Shown here in pieces: positions 24,730 through 33,617 of a stretch of DNA of 64,000 nucleotides. The position numbers were made by a program, and so were the translations under genes. This stretch comes from Phycisphaerales bacterium (lineage in GTDB: Bacteria > Planctomycetota > Phycisphaerae > UBA1845 > Fen-1342). Below the pieces are notes generated by a model. The model saw nothing but the letters and a program-made list of their open reading frames with translations, was not told where the DNA came from and made no database searches. The stretch covers positions 1,116,001 to 1,180,000 of the forward strand of contig JADJWG010000002.1 of assembly GCA_016716475.1 (NCBI GenBank), in the 5' to 3' direction. Positions within the stretch are counted from its first letter, which is position 1; each line of letters starts with the position of its first letter.

Positions 24730-25032
24730 ATGCAAGTCATCGTGGACCTCTGCGTGATTCCACTCGGTGTGGGCGTGTCCGTATCGGCCTATGTCGCCGC
24801 TTGCGAAAGGGTTCTGCAGGAGGCAGGTCTCAAGACCCACTTGCACGCCTACGGGACCAACATCGAGGGCGAGTGGGACACTGTCTTCGCCGCCGTGAAG
24901 CGTTGTCACGAGGTCGTCCATGAGATGGGGGCCCCGCGGGTTTCCACGACCCTCCGGGTCGGCACGCGTACCGACCGCGCCCAGTCCATGGCGGACAAGG
25001 TACGCAGCGTCGAGCAGAAGCTGAAGTTGTAG
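24730..25032 (+). CDS. MTH1187-family thiamine-binding-type protein
   Basis: A 100-residue ferredoxin-like fold protein. VIVDLCVIPLGVGVSVSAYV, LHAYGTNIEGEWDTVFAAV and the C-terminal VRVGTRTDR-type strand (here LRVGTRTDRAQSM) are family hallmarks. Members bind thiamine or related pyrimidines and form oligomers. AAGGAG sits 7-8 nt before the ATG. It follows the DoxX-like gene by 28 nt on the same strand and may be in one transcript with it. Confidence 0.8.
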   Translation: MQVIVDLCVIPLGVGVSVSAYVAACERVLQEAGLKTHLHAYGTNIEGEWDTVFAAVKRCHEVVHEMGAPRVSTTLRVGTRTDRAQSMADKVRSVEQKLKL

Positions 25033-25121
25033 CCGCCGGCCCGAGCGACCCGCCATCACCGAGTTGCGGTATGCAAACCGGGCTGTGTAGGATGCCCGTC
25101 CGGGGGAGCGTGGAAGAATCG

Positions 25122-25622
25122 ATGCGGCCGAACTCGGTGTTACCCCCCGAAGTGCTCGAAATGCCCACCGGGGCCCTGCTTCCCATCACGCGCGGCAGCG
25201 TGGACCTGTACTTGCGCGAGACCGCCTGGGGAGTGGGCCGTTATCCGCAGAACTGCTCGGTTGAGTTCCGCCTGGGGGTGTGGGACCTTGATCCCGCGTT
25301 CATCGTGATCCTGATGGCACGATTTGCGGCCGACGACGCCCGCACATTTGACCGCCGCCTGGATGTCGAGAACCCGTTCGGTGTGCAGATGCTGCGCGCC
25401 CTCGATGCTCAGAAGGCCATCAACACCCATCTCGTGACAGATCGCATCGCGCGGACTTTACGAGCGCCTAACACGTTGCGCGGGCGCCTCGACCGGCTGA
25501 TCCAACGGGTACACTCCCGGCCGCCACCGACTCGTGACCAGGCCGATACGGCTTACCGCAGGTTCGCGGCGCTGTACCCGACCGCTCCGCTGCTCTGGTG
25601 GAACTGTCCGGACGCGCTGTGA
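25122..25622 (+). CDS. Hypothetical protein (about 166 aa)
   Basis: An unrecognised protein. The middle (YLRETAWGVGRYPQNCSVEF, then DLDPAFIVILMARFAADDAR) looks like a folded alpha/beta segment, and the end is Arg/Pro-rich with PTAPLLWWNCPDAL. I prefer ATG 25122 because GGAAG sits 5 nt before it; 25071 is an alternative that adds a basic leader. The gene is 95 nt ahead of the M3 peptidase, same strand. No catalytic motif is visible. Confidence 0.5.
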   Translation: MRPNSVLPPEVLEMPTGALLPITRGSVDLYLRETAWGVGRYPQNCSVEFRLGVWDLDPAFIVILMARFAADDARTFDRRLDVENPFGVQMLRALDAQKAINTHLVTDRIARTLRAPNTLRGRLDRLIQRVHSRPPPTRDQADTAYRRFAALYPTAPLLWWNCPDAL

Positions 25623-25716
25623 GGTAGCCGGATACGTGAGCGTGGCAACAGCGCGGGCCCGAGCGCATCCGGGCGCTGCCCCAGAGACCGAACACCACCG
25701 TGAAGGAAGGAAACAC

Positions 25717-27420
25717 ATGACCACACCCCAGGCGCCCGAGTTTCCACGGCACTTTGTCCCGCCCGACGCCCGGTTCGACGAGTGGGCCGTCGCCGAACCC
25801 TACTACCGCCTTTTGGCAGAACGCCCCATCGGCACCCTCGCCGAATTGGAGCGCTGGCTGATCGATGCCTCTGAGCTGGAGGCAGCGCTTGATGAGGAAG
25901 GCGTGCAGCGTGAAATCCTGATGACCTGCCAGACGGACGACGAGGAGCGCAAGCAGCGGCATCTGTACTTCATCGAGCATATTGCACCGCACGCCGAGCC
26001 CTGGCGCGACAAGCTGCTGCGCAAGTTCGTGGTGGCGGCCGAGTCCCTGGCCTTGCCGCCCAGGCGCTACGAGGTGCTCGAACGCAGCGCAATGAACAGC
26101 ATCGCGCTATACCGCGAGGAGAACATCCCGCTGCAGGTGGAGGATCAGAAGCTCATCACCGAGCATCAGGGCATCACCGGCGCAATGACCGTGCCATATC
26201 GCGGGCGCGAGCACACCCTTCAACAACTGGCGCGCTACCAGGAAGAGCCGGACCGGAAAGTGCGCGAGGAGACCTGGCGGCTCGGCGCGGACCGCTTCTT
26301 CACCGACAGCGCTGCCTTGGACAAGCTTTACGAAAAGATGGTTCGCCTACGACACCGGATGGCCCAGAACGCCGGCTTTGCCGACTACCGCGCCTACATG
26401 TTTCGTCGGCGAGAACGCTTCGACTACACACCGGAGGATTGCCTGCGGTTCCACGAGGCGATCGAACAGGTCTGCGTGCCAGCGGTCGCACAACTCGCCG
26501 CTGAACGGCGTGCCAAGCTGGGCCTTGAGACACTGCGGCCATGGGACTTCGCCTGTGATCCGGAGCAGCGGCCACCGTTACGGCCCTTTGAGACGGTCAC
26601 GGAACTGGCCGAAAAGTGCAGCGGGATATTCCACCAGGTGGACCCGGAGCTCGGCGAAATCTTTGACATCATGCGGGCGCGCGATCTACTCGACCTCGGC
26701 AGCCGCAAGGGCAAGGCACCCGGCGGATACCAGGCCACCCTCGCCGAGCGCCGCGTGCCGTTTATCTTCATGAACGCCGTGGGCACGGACGGCGATGTGC
26801 GTACGCTTCTGCATGAAGGAGGCCATGCGTTCCACGCGTGGGCCTACCGACAGGAACCGTTCCTCCCCTACCGCAACTCACCCATCGAGTTCGCCGAAGT
26901 CGCCTCGATGAGCATGGAACTGCTCACGATTCCATACTGGGAGGCGTTTTACGGTGCGGAAACCGGTCGCGCCGTGCAGCAGCAGTTCGAGAAGATCATC
27001 GGGTTCTTTCCTTACATGGCTTGCATCGACGGCTTCCAGCATTACGTGTATACGCACGTGGAAGCCGGGATCGAAGCTTGGAAGGATCACTGGCAGCAGC
27101 TGACGCGGCGGTTCATGCCGGAGGTCGACTACGCCGGGCTGGAGGCCCACGACCGCATCGGCTGGCAGAAAAAGCTGCACGTGTTCCAGGTGCCGTTCTA
27201 CTACGTCGAGTACGGCATCGCGCAGCTTGGGGCACTGCAAGTGTGGAAGAACTCGCTCAAGGATGCGGCGCAGGCCGTGGCTGAATACCGGGCCGGCCTG
27301 GCGCTGGGTGCGTCCCGACCATTGCCGGAACTGTTCCAGGCCGCGGGGGCCCGGTTCGACTTCTCCGAGTCCACACTGCGTCCCCTCATCGACGCGGCCA
27401 TGGCGGAAAGGGCCAAGTAA
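25717..27420 (+). CDS. M3 family metallopeptidase (oligoendopeptidase F-like)
   Basis: A 567-residue cytoplasmic zinc peptidase with no signal peptide. The zinc motif HEGGHAFHAW (HExxH) is near residue 366, and the third ligand Glu is probably in SPIEFAEVASMSMELLT, about 25 residues on. The C-terminal half carries FFPYMACIDGFQHYVYTHVE and LGALQVWKNSLKD, typical of PepF/M3 enzymes. It trims short peptides. AAGGAAGG precedes ATG 25717; the longer open frame upstream overlaps the previous gene. It faces the convergent URO-D gene, with a hairpin between. Confidence 0.9.
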   Translation: MTTPQAPEFPRHFVPPDARFDEWAVAEPYYRLLAERPIGTLAELERWLIDASELEAALDEEGVQREILMTCQTDDEERKQRHLYFIEHIAPHAEPWRDKLLRKFVVAAESLALPPRRYEVLERSAMNSIALYREENIPLQVEDQKLITEHQGITGAMTVPYRGREHTLQQLARYQEEPDRKVREETWRLGADRFFTDSAALDKLYEKMVRLRHRMAQNAGFADYRAYMFRRRERFDYTPEDCLRFHEAIEQVCVPAVAQLAAERRAKLGLETLRPWDFACDPEQRPPLRPFETVTELAEKCSGIFHQVDPELGEIFDIMRARDLLDLGSRKGKAPGGYQATLAERRVPFIFMNAVGTDGDVRTLLHEGGHAFHAWAYRQEPFLPYRNSPIEFAEVASMSMELLTIPYWEAFYGAETGRAVQQQFEKIIGFFPYMACIDGFQHYVYTHVEAGIEAWKDHWQQLTRRFMPEVDYAGLEAHDRIGWQKKLHVFQVPFYYVEYGIAQLGALQVWKNSLKDAAQAVAEYRAGLALGASRPLPELFQAAGARFDFSESTLRPLIDAAMAERAK

Positions 27421-27477
27421 ACCTGTAACCGCATGGCAGCAGGATAGGCGCGCGATAAGTGGCGCTGCTGCCCGGAC

Positions 27478-27505
27478 CTGGTGCGAGAAAGAGTTCTCGC
27501 ACCAG
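27478..27505. terminator. Bidirectional terminator-type hairpin
   Basis: A perfect 12-bp inverted repeat (27478-27489 with 27494-27505) with a 4-nt AGAG loop sits between two convergent genes (M3 peptidase and URO-D). There is no long U-tract, but position and strength fit a shared transcription end. Confidence 0.6.
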
Positions 27506-27530
27506 CGGTTGGCCGGTTTCGGACAGCCGT

Positions 27531-28604
27531 CTACGCCGTCGCGTCGGCCGCACTGCTCGCCCGGCCCCACGAATGTCCCGCGGCCACACCGCCGGCCTTG
27601 GCGCGTGCGAGAATGTCGCGATAACCGGGGTATTGCCCGCGCTCCGCGAAGGCCTCGAACATCACGTAGCGCCGGTCCACGGTCACGCCGATCGCCTCGG
27701 CATCGTTGTAGTCGCTGGCAATCAGACCACCCTGTGGAGTGCCGTAGTAGTCGTAGATGTCGTGGGCCTGCTGTCGAATCTCGTCGTACGTTCCCCGGGG
27801 CAACGTGGACTGTGTATCGACGATGGCCTCGAAGCACACCTTGCCTTGGAACTCTGCGCCAAACTCACGCAGCCCAACTGTATTCGGCTGCTGGTTGTTG
27901 ATCACTTCGAGTCCAACCTCGATGAGATGCGGCAGCAGCTTGTTGATCTTCCCACAGGAATGCATCCACGTATGCAGGCCCAGCGCCTTGATCTCCCGGA
28001 ACCAGCGCTCGTAACGCGGCTTGAAGAACTCCTCAAACATCTTCGGGCTGATGAACGGGCGGTCCTGCACCCCCCAATCATCGGCCATCGCAGCCGCGTC
28101 CAGCCGCCCACCGGCGATGGCGTGGGCCTGCCTGAGGACACCGATGTGATGGTCAAGCACGCGATCGAGAATTTCGTGGACCTCTTCTTTGTGCCGCAGA
28201 AAGGCCAGCATCGCCTTGTCCATGCCGAGGAGCATGTGCAACCGCTCCCAGATGCCTTGTCCAAAGCAAAACATAACGAACCGCTCGCCCGCGCCGCCCA
28301 TTTGCCCGGCAAAACTGGCGTAGCGGCGCGGGTCGGCGACGTTCGGCCAGGCGAAGGATTTGAGCTTGGTGAGGTCGCCAAGCGGATGTTCGCGCACCTG
28401 CCCGGTGTTCGCGACGTCGGTCGTGCCCCAGCCACAGTGCCACTCGTCGTAGGTCAAGCCGGGGCCCATCTGCCAGGACCATCCGGTGGGATCATCGGTC
28501 CAGACATCGTAGCAGTCGTTGACGCCCACGATGTCGAATTTCATCGGCAGGCGCGGCGGGTTCTGGAAGGTGATAGCGCGCTTGACGATTTCACGCGAGG
28601 TCAT
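27531..28604 (-). CDS. URO-D superfamily protein (methyltransferase-like)
   Basis: A 357-residue TIM-barrel of the uroporphyrinogen decarboxylase superfamily. Motifs include FVMFCFGQGIWERLHMLLGM, the core DDWGVQDRPFISPKMFEEFF, the HSCGKINKLLPHLIEVGLEV metal/Cys segment, and a C-terminal AEAIGVTVDRRYVMFEAFAE. It is closer to the MtaA/CmuA-like or sugar-operon URO-D proteins of planctomycetes than to heme-pathway HemE, which lacks the HSCG motif. It may transfer methyl groups or act in catabolism. The substrate is unknown. GAGGAA precedes the ATG. It stands alone, with 650 nt of noncoding DNA upstream. Confidence 0.78.
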   Translation of the reverse strand: MTSREIVKRAITFQNPPRLPMKFDIVGVNDCYDVWTDDPTGWSWQMGPGLTYDEWHCGWGTTDVANTGQVREHPLGDLTKLKSFAWPNVADPRRYASFAGQMGGAGERFVMFCFGQGIWERLHMLLGMDKAMLAFLRHKEEVHEILDRVLDHHIGVLRQAHAIAGGRLDAAAMADDWGVQDRPFISPKMFEEFFKPRYERWFREIKALGLHTWMHSCGKINKLLPHLIEVGLEVINNQQPNTVGLREFGAEFQGKVCFEAIVDTQSTLPRGTYDEIRQQAHDIYDYYGTPQGGLIASDYNDAEAIGVTVDRRYVMFEAFAERGQYPGYRDILARAKAGGVAAGHSWGRASSAADATA

Positions 28605-29257
28605 GGTAGTTCCTCAGGGGCTGGCAGATCCCAACCGACGCCGGTTGTGGAGGTTACGGGCGGGCGTGTGCCGGCCGAACTGGCGTGGCTCGCCCACCCC
28701 TGCGGAGGCCCGGATGGACCGTTTCATATTAGCCGAATACGTTCCGGCTCTGTAACGGATATTCTTGGCCACTTGTCCGCCGAAAGCAAGCCGCCCAATC
28801 GGAATTCTGTGGCTGCCCGGCTCCCCCTTTCCGCCCGGCATCGGACTTGAAACCGGTACGGTTTGGCATGTCTGAATTTCTGAGATATACTTCTTCCAAC
28901 TCGAGAGGAGCGGTGGGTGTCTGACCGCGGAGTGTAGACCCGGCTGCTTTTCACACCCCTCCCGAAGTTCTCCAAACGGTTTGGGTCGACGGCCGAAACC
29001 TGATCCCCCACAAGATGAGTGCGAACGTCCCGCGGATATCGGTGGTCGCGTTCTGCGCCCCCCGAGCCCGCGGCGGGCTGCGAATGCATTCCGGCTCATC
29101 CTGTGTGTCCGGCTGCGTCCCCGAAGGAGATGAGACTTTGCGCTGATCTTCGCTGACCTTTGGTAACACGGACACATTATTCAAGTGATCGAATTGGAAA
29201 TCGAACCAGCATGCGCGGCACGGCGAGTCCGTGAACCGCGCAAGGGAGACTCCGCAG
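28605..29257. other. Noncoding stretch between URO-D and secreted-protein genes
   Basis: About 650 nt with no supported gene on either strand. It holds a strong sigma70-type promoter at 28863-28891 and then about 360 nt before the next start codon, so it may carry a long leader or a small RNA. I see no known riboswitch signature. Confidence 0.4.
28863..28891 (+). promoter_or_regulatory. Sigma70-type promoter (TTGGCA / TATACT)
   Basis: TTGGCA at 28863-28868 and TATACT at 28886-28891 are separated by exactly 17 nt, the best -35/-10 pair I found in the window. It points toward the secreted-protein gene at 29258, with a possible 360-nt leader. Confidence 0.6.
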
Positions 29258-29698
29258 ATGCATCGCATGAATCAGAAGGTCTGGCTCACGGGCCTGGCGG
29301 CACTGGTCACATGGTCCACGGTCGGGGCACTCTTCGCGCAGGAACGCGCCCCGGCACCGGCACCCGTCGGCAAGGAAGTCACTCTCACCGGCACCATCGT
29401 CGACCTGCACTACTACCTGCTTGGTGGGTACCCCGAGAACAAGGAAAAGTGCACCTCGGACTGCATCAAGGCGGGTGTGCCCGTCGCGCTGGCGACGTCT
29501 GAGGGCCTGATCATCCTCGGCCAGGGACCCACGGGACCGGCCAAGAGCTGCATGCCGCTCGCGCTGCAAGCGGTCGAAGTGCATGGCAAGCTCTACGAGA
29601 AGCAGGGCGTGAAGTACCTCGACATCATGTCCGTGAAGAAAGTCACCCCCAAACCGGCGGCGGCGGCGCACCCAGCCCCACCAGCCGAGCGCGGATAG
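29258..29698 (+). CDS. Secreted protein of unknown function
   Basis: A 146-residue protein with a signal peptide (WLTGLAALVTWSTVGALFAQ) and a likely cut after AQ. The mature part starts with a Pro/Ala linker. It then has VTLTGTIVDLHYYLLGGYPE, two Cys around KCTSDCIKAGVPVALAT, and GLIILGQGPTGPAKSCMPLA. It resembles small periplasmic proteins with a beta-strand OB-like fold that keep a Cys-containing loop and a hydrophobic GLI/LG strand. The end is Pro/Ala-rich. I chose ATG 29258, with GGGAG about 9 nt upstream; 29267 is also possible. The biological role is unknown. Confidence 0.62.
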   Translation: MHRMNQKVWLTGLAALVTWSTVGALFAQERAPAPAPVGKEVTLTGTIVDLHYYLLGGYPENKEKCTSDCIKAGVPVALATSEGLIILGQGPTGPAKSCMPLALQAVEVHGKLYEKQGVKYLDIMSVKKVTPKPAAAAHPAPPAERG

Positions 29699-29810
29699 CG
29701 GGATAACCAGACGGAGTGGAAAGAGGAGTACAGGGTAGTGTGCGCCCGCGCCAGCGCTCTACGGGCACGGCGCGGGCCACGCCCCGTGTACCAACGAGGA
29801 CTTGCTGACC

Positions 29811-29918
29811 ATGAATGCTCTCAAGCGCATCCTGGCCCTGCTCACGCTGGTGGCGGGCGGTATCTTCGGCGCCTGGCTGATCACCGGATTGCTGTTCGGC
29901 TTCGCTTCGGTGAGCTGA
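29811..29918 (+). CDS. Small membrane protein (35 aa)
   Basis: A 35-residue single-span peptide, MNALKRILALLTLVAGGIFG followed by AWLITGLLFGFASVS. It has a basic cytoplasmic start (K5, R6) and a long hydrophobic helix. GAGG lies about 12 nt before the ATG. It follows the secreted-protein gene by 112 nt on the same strand. The hydrophobic, well-formed composition is unlike the surrounding GC-rich noise. The function is unknown; it could modulate a membrane partner. Confidence 0.45.
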   Translation: MNALKRILALLTLVAGGIFGAWLITGLLFGFASVS

Positions 29919-30656
29919 ACGCGCTGCACAGCCGGTCGCATTTTCTTCACTGCGAGCACCCGCTCACCCACGGGCGGTTCTTGCTTGCGCGTCGGGCCGG
30001 ATACTCCCTGAACTCGGACTCTTGCCATGCTCCTGAACACAAGTATGAAATGCCCGGCGTTGCCGTATATGCATTCCCGTACAAGCCGGGGCCTCCCGGT
30101 GTAGCGCTGCAGGTCACCGGGGGCGCTCCCTCACCGGCTGCTGTCCGCTTCTTCTCGGGCGGTCCGTGGCGGGCACGACCGGTGTGCTGGCAAGACCATG
30201 TAGGAACTGAGGATGGTCACTGTCTCTCGACACGCCCAGGTCACGCTCGTTGCACTCGTTGCGGTATGGCCATGGCCCGCGCTGCTGACGAGGTCCGATC
30301 GTGCGCCTGGGGCGCAGTCGAATGCGGTGATTTTGACCATTTGTACGTATGACTCATCTTCCAAGGTTTGGGCTTCCTTGCCTGGCGAACGCAGGCCGGC
30401 TCTGAAAGGTGAGCACCGCGCGGGTGCCACGCCGTCACTGGCTGAGACCGCGTGGCACCATGCGGTGAAGAGGCCGTTCGACATACGCCAAACTGCCAGC
30501 CCCCACCAACACTGCACGTGCGTCACCCCCCATTGCGCATTGCTCTGCAGGTTCCTCGTCTAACCACCCCGGCACGCTGCAAGTTCCTTCCCACAAGCTG
30601 ACTCGATTCGTAGTGGCCGATTGTGGTCCGCAGCAACGGCTGCGTGGAGCACGCGC
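29919..30656. other. Stretch with no well-supported gene
   Basis: About 740 nt. One open frame at 30213-30563 (plus) starts with a hydrophobic, signal-like segment (VTLVALVAVWPWPALL), but its SD is very close to the ATG and the rest is low-complexity, so I do not call it. No hairpin, promoter or RNA gene is obvious. Confidence 0.3.
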
Positions 30657-31292
30657 GTGGATTCCGACCAACCCGTCAAGACACAGTCACATGCCGCGTG
30701 GTGGCGACGCCCGCACCGTAGACTCTACGACTGGATGTTGCACTGGTCTGAGACGCCGCATGGGGCCGTCGCGCTCTTCGTGTTGGCGTTCGCGGAATCG
30801 AGCTTCTTCCCAGTGCCCCCGGACATCCTGCTGATCGCGCTGGTGCTCGGCGCGCGGCAGCGCTGGTGGCAATTGGCGTCGACCTGTACGATCGGCAGCG
30901 TGCTCGGTGGAGTGGCCGGGTACGCCATTGGAGCAGGTCTGATGGAGGCGCTCGGCCGTCCGATCATCCGCTGTTACCACGCCGAGACTTACTACCTGCA
31001 TGTGCGAGCGTTGTACGCCGAGTACGACTATTGGGTCGTCTTCACCGCCGCATTCACGCCCATCCCGTACAAGGTATTCACGATTGCATCCGGCGCTTTC
31101 GGCATGAATCTGCTTGGCTTCGTGGGTGTCTCGATGATCGGGCGTGGGACCCGGTTCTTCCTGGTGGCGGGCCTGCTCTGGTGGTTTGGCCGGCCCATCC
31201 GAGACTTCATTGAGCGGTACTTTGACCTACTCGCGGTGCTCTTTCTCGTCCTGCTGGTGGGTGGATTCGTCGTATTGAGATGGGCGCGATAA
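30657..31292 (+). CDS. DedA/VTT-domain membrane protein (YqaA-like)
   Basis: A 211-residue membrane protein. Key segments are VALFVLAFAESSFFPVPPDI, the reentrant-helix region ending FTAAFTPIPYKVFTIASGAF, and a C-terminal helix (LAVLFLVLLVGGFVVL). The FPVPPD and TPIPYK motifs mark the VTT/SNARE-associated (DedA, YqaA) family, which includes lipid scramblase-like proteins that recycle undecaprenyl phosphate. The GTG at 30657 has GGAG about 8 nt upstream; a TTG at 30621 is an alternative. A DUF502 gene follows 32 nt later, so the two may be co-transcribed. Confidence 0.82.
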   Translation: MDSDQPVKTQSHAAWWRRPHRRLYDWMLHWSETPHGAVALFVLAFAESSFFPVPPDILLIALVLGARQRWWQLASTCTIGSVLGGVAGYAIGAGLMEALGRPIIRCYHAETYYLHVRALYAEYDYWVVFTAAFTPIPYKVFTIASGAFGMNLLGFVGVSMIGRGTRFFLVAGLLWWFGRPIRDFIERYFDLLAVLFLVLLVGGFVVLRWAR

Positions 31293-31324
31293 CGGCGCGA
31301 CCCCCCTTACTTGGAGGTGACACC

Positions 31325-32101
31325 ATGATCGGCGCTGCCCAGGGAACGGAGCTCAAGCCCGTCGAAGACCACGGCCGCGCGAGTTTCAAAGCACGGCTAC
31401 GCAATCATCTGGTGGCCGGGCTTGTACTGGTCGTGCCGATCTGGATCACGATCCTACTCGTCGGATTCGTCTTCGGAATCATGCGTGATGCCTCGCTCTG
31501 GATCATCGAGGGCTTGCTCACCAGTCCGTGGACAGCACAACTCCTCGATCGCATTGGTCTTTCGTCACAGGCCGTCCAGGCAAACGGCATCGATGCCTTG
31601 CCGCCGGCCGTGCGCTGGGGTCTGAGTGGTGTTTCGGCGTTGCTTACGGTTGTGGTGCTCTATGTGTTGGGGATGGTCACCACGAACATCGTGGGACGTC
31701 GCATCGTGCAGATGGGAGAAGCGGTTGTGAACCGCTTGCCCCTGGTGAAGACCATCTACCACGCCTCCAAGCAGGTGCTCGAGACATTCGCAAGAGAATC
31801 CGGTCAGACATTCCAGCGTGTCGTCTCCGTACCATTTCCAAGCCCACACGTGCGGACCGTTGGGTTTATCACCCGTGTAACGGTTGACCCGCAAACCGGC
31901 GAAGAGGCGTGTGCCGTCTTTGTCGCCACCGCTCCAAACCCGACGACTGGTTTTGTACTCATGGTCAAGCGGGGCGATCTGATCGACTTGGACTGGAGTG
32001 TCGAGGCAGCCGTTCGTGTGATTATGTCTGGAGGGGTGCTATTGCCCGACGGCCTTGGTCCACCCGCTAGCGTACCTAGGATACCTGGATGTAAGCCCTG
32101 A
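31325..32101 (+). CDS. DUF502 family membrane protein
   Basis: A 258-residue protein. The first helix (LVAGLVLVVPIWITILLVGF) and the second, LLTVVVLYVLGMVTTNIVGR, are followed by the DUF502 core: GEAVVNRLPLVKTIYHASKQ, then FPSPHVRTVGFITR and FVLMVKRGDLIDLDWSVEAA. The family is widespread but has no proven function; it is thought to act at the membrane. Start 31325 has TGGAGGTGA upstream. It is paired with the DedA-type gene before it. It is the last conserved gene before the element-like debris at 32.2 kb. Confidence 0.85.
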   Translation: MIGAAQGTELKPVEDHGRASFKARLRNHLVAGLVLVVPIWITILLVGFVFGIMRDASLWIIEGLLTSPWTAQLLDRIGLSSQAVQANGIDALPPAVRWGLSGVSALLTVVVLYVLGMVTTNIVGRRIVQMGEAVVNRLPLVKTIYHASKQVLETFARESGQTFQRVVSVPFPSPHVRTVGFITRVTVDPQTGEEACAVFVATAPNPTTGFVLMVKRGDLIDLDWSVEAAVRVIMSGGVLLPDGLGPPASVPRIPGCKP

Positions 32102-32233
32102 GATCGAAAGTCCGAACCAGCCGGGCGAGGATCCCCAGCGGACATCGCTTCCGGCGTTGCACCGGCTCACACGGACACCCGTGCACCGCGTCTGTACGAG
32201 CACCTTGCATCACTGGAAAGCATTGAGCGCACC

Positions 32234-32348
32234 TCGGGATGCACGCCGTAGCCGACGATGTGCCGCCAGGAGCGGGCGAGCAGTTCCTGGATAGTGAGCT
32301 GCTCGGGTGCGGCGGGCGCCTGTCGCCCGGCCGCGAGCCATTCGGCGA
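32234..32348 (-). pseudogene. Integrase gene fragment (left copy)
   Basis: About 115 bp nearly identical to 54868-54982 and in the same orientation. On the minus strand it encodes IAEWLAAGRQAPAAPEQLTI and QELLARSWRHIVGYGVHPE, the N-terminal part of a planctomycete-type tyrosine recombinase. Flanking sequence breaks the frame on both sides, so it is a remnant. It marks the left edge of the proposed island. Confidence 0.65.
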
Positions 32349-32364
32349 TGCGGCGGAATCGCCG

Positions 32365-32547
32365 GTGACGCGGCCTGCCGCATCCAATCAGGACCCTGAC
32401 CGTCGCGGCATCGAATGCCCGCGCTGCGGGTGCCGGCACTTCCGCGTGATCTACACCCGCGCCGCCTGGGGTGGCCGGATTGTGCGCCGGCGCGAGTGCT
32501 GCCACTGCGGGCGGCGTATCACGACAGCGGAGCGAATTCACGGCTGA
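32365..32547 (+). CDS. Small zinc-ribbon protein (NrdR-like finger)
   Basis: A 60-residue protein. IECPRCGCRHFRVIYTRAAW, then RRRECCHCGRRITTAERI, gives two CxxC zinc knuckles in the arrangement of the NrdR N-terminal finger. There is no ATP-cone. Similar mini-proteins sit in phage-like elements, where they may bind DNA. The GTG at 32365 is my best start guess, because the upstream open frame runs antisense to the integrase fragment. It converges with the next gene and overlaps its end by 29 nt. Confidence 0.5.
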   Translation: MTRPAASNQDPDRRGIECPRCGCRHFRVIYTRAAWGGRIVRRRECCHCGRRITTAERIHG

Positions 32548-33247
32548 GCTGATGGTGCGGCGGCTGGACGACCTCGACCCATCCTTCACCCTCAACAACG
32601 GGGATCATCTGGAATAGGAGCACCGCCGGAGCACACAGCAACCACAGGATTCGAGCTTGAACGGTGTACAGCTTGTCCAGCAGCGGACTGCGTATGCGCC
32701 GGCGGGCGATCTGTGACGGAAAGCGTCGCTTGCGGAACGATGCTTGTGCGGACCGGGTCGTGCGAAGGTCAGCGAAAGTGCGAAACGGCGCGATTCGAGT
32801 TCTCTCAATGTCCGCATCGCCGGTCTTCTCGCTGCTGTAGTGAGAAAGCGCCATTGAGAGAAGACCAAATGGAATGGACACGATGAAGAGGTGCCATCCG
32901 AACCCCGTTGCGAGCGCGACAGCGATGAAGCCGGCGAACAACGCTCCGGCGACAGCATGTTTCCACTTCCAGACGCGGTGAGTCCGCTCGTGCCATTCAG
33001 CGTCCGAGCGGAGAACCAGCAGCAGACGCTGAAAAAAGCCCCACTGCGCCTTCGACAAGATGACCCTATGGTCAGTGCAGTCGTCGTAGTGGCACCAAAG
33101 CTCGAACGCGAACTTCTGCACGGTGCCGTCGCTTGTTCGCCCCGCGATCTCACTGATCTGTTCGTCGAACTGAAAGGCCGTGGAGCGATCGTCGAGGTAC
33201 GTCTCGATGGCAGCTGCCAGTTCATCCCTCGCGGTACGGTCAATCAT
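32519..33247 (-). CDS. Hypothetical membrane protein (242 aa)
   Basis: An intact 242-residue protein. An acidic, helical N-terminal part (AAIETYLDDRSTAFQFDEQI, and LWCHYDDCTDHRVILSKAQW) is followed by a hydrophobic pair (VAGALFAGFIAVALATGFGW, HLFIVSIPFGLLSMAL) and a basic stretch. A last hydrophobic segment is ILWLLCAPAVLLFQMI. I recall similar lone proteins in planctomycete genomes but know no function. The start at 33247 opens MIDRTARDELA. It lies within the element-like region and is the only intact, larger gene there before the activator at 34334. Confidence 0.55.
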   Translation of the reverse strand: MIDRTARDELAAAIETYLDDRSTAFQFDEQISEIAGRTSDGTVQKFAFELWCHYDDCTDHRVILSKAQWGFFQRLLLVLRSDAEWHERTHRVWKWKHAVAGALFAGFIAVALATGFGWHLFIVSIPFGLLSMALSHYSSEKTGDADIERTRIAPFRTFADLRTTRSAQASFRKRRFPSQIARRRIRSPLLDKLYTVQARILWLLCAPAVLLFQMIPVVEGEGWVEVVQPPHHQLSREFAPLS

Positions 33248-33404
33248 GATCTCGCTCCCTCACGCTGTAGGTGCCATTATCGGGCAGCGCGTTCTCATCG
33301 ACAACCAGGGGGGCTGGCGAGGGGGCAGGTCCACCCGTGGAACAATCTGCCGTCCTTCCTCCCCACGCACGTCAAATCTCCCGTTCTCGTGTCGGTACAG
33401 GTGA

Positions 33405-33617
33405 ATGAACGCAACGCTGCCACCAGTGTGCACGGCGGACCGGCTCAACCTTGAGCTGCGCCTGGTCCCGCACGCATATCGCGAGGACGCGGTGCAGGAG
33501 GCGTGGCTAGCGTTCCTCTCCGGCCACGATCCGGCCCGCGCCGTGAACACGTACGCACGGCGCGAGCGGCGACTCCGCCGCCGGATGGTCGGTGCGATCC
33601 GGCCGGAGCTGAACTGA
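33405..33617 (+). CDS. Small element-associated protein, sigma region 2-like
   Basis: A 70-residue protein with VPHAYREDAVQEAWLAFLSG and a Arg-rich end (YARRERRLRRRMVGA). The AYREDAVQEAWL motif resembles the start of sigma70 region 2.1/2.2, but nothing follows. It may be a small DNA- or RNA polymerase-binding protein of an integrated element. GGTGA precedes the ATG. The stop is immediately followed by a tRNA-like sequence. Confidence 0.5.
   Translation: MNATLPPVCTADRLNLELRLVPHAYREDAVQEAWLAFLSGHDPARAVNTYARRERRLRRRMVGAIRPELN

Noticed and set aside
29738..30352. 204-codon plus-strand frame
   Set aside because: No SD, low-complexity content and it crosses the better-supported 35-aa gene in another frame.
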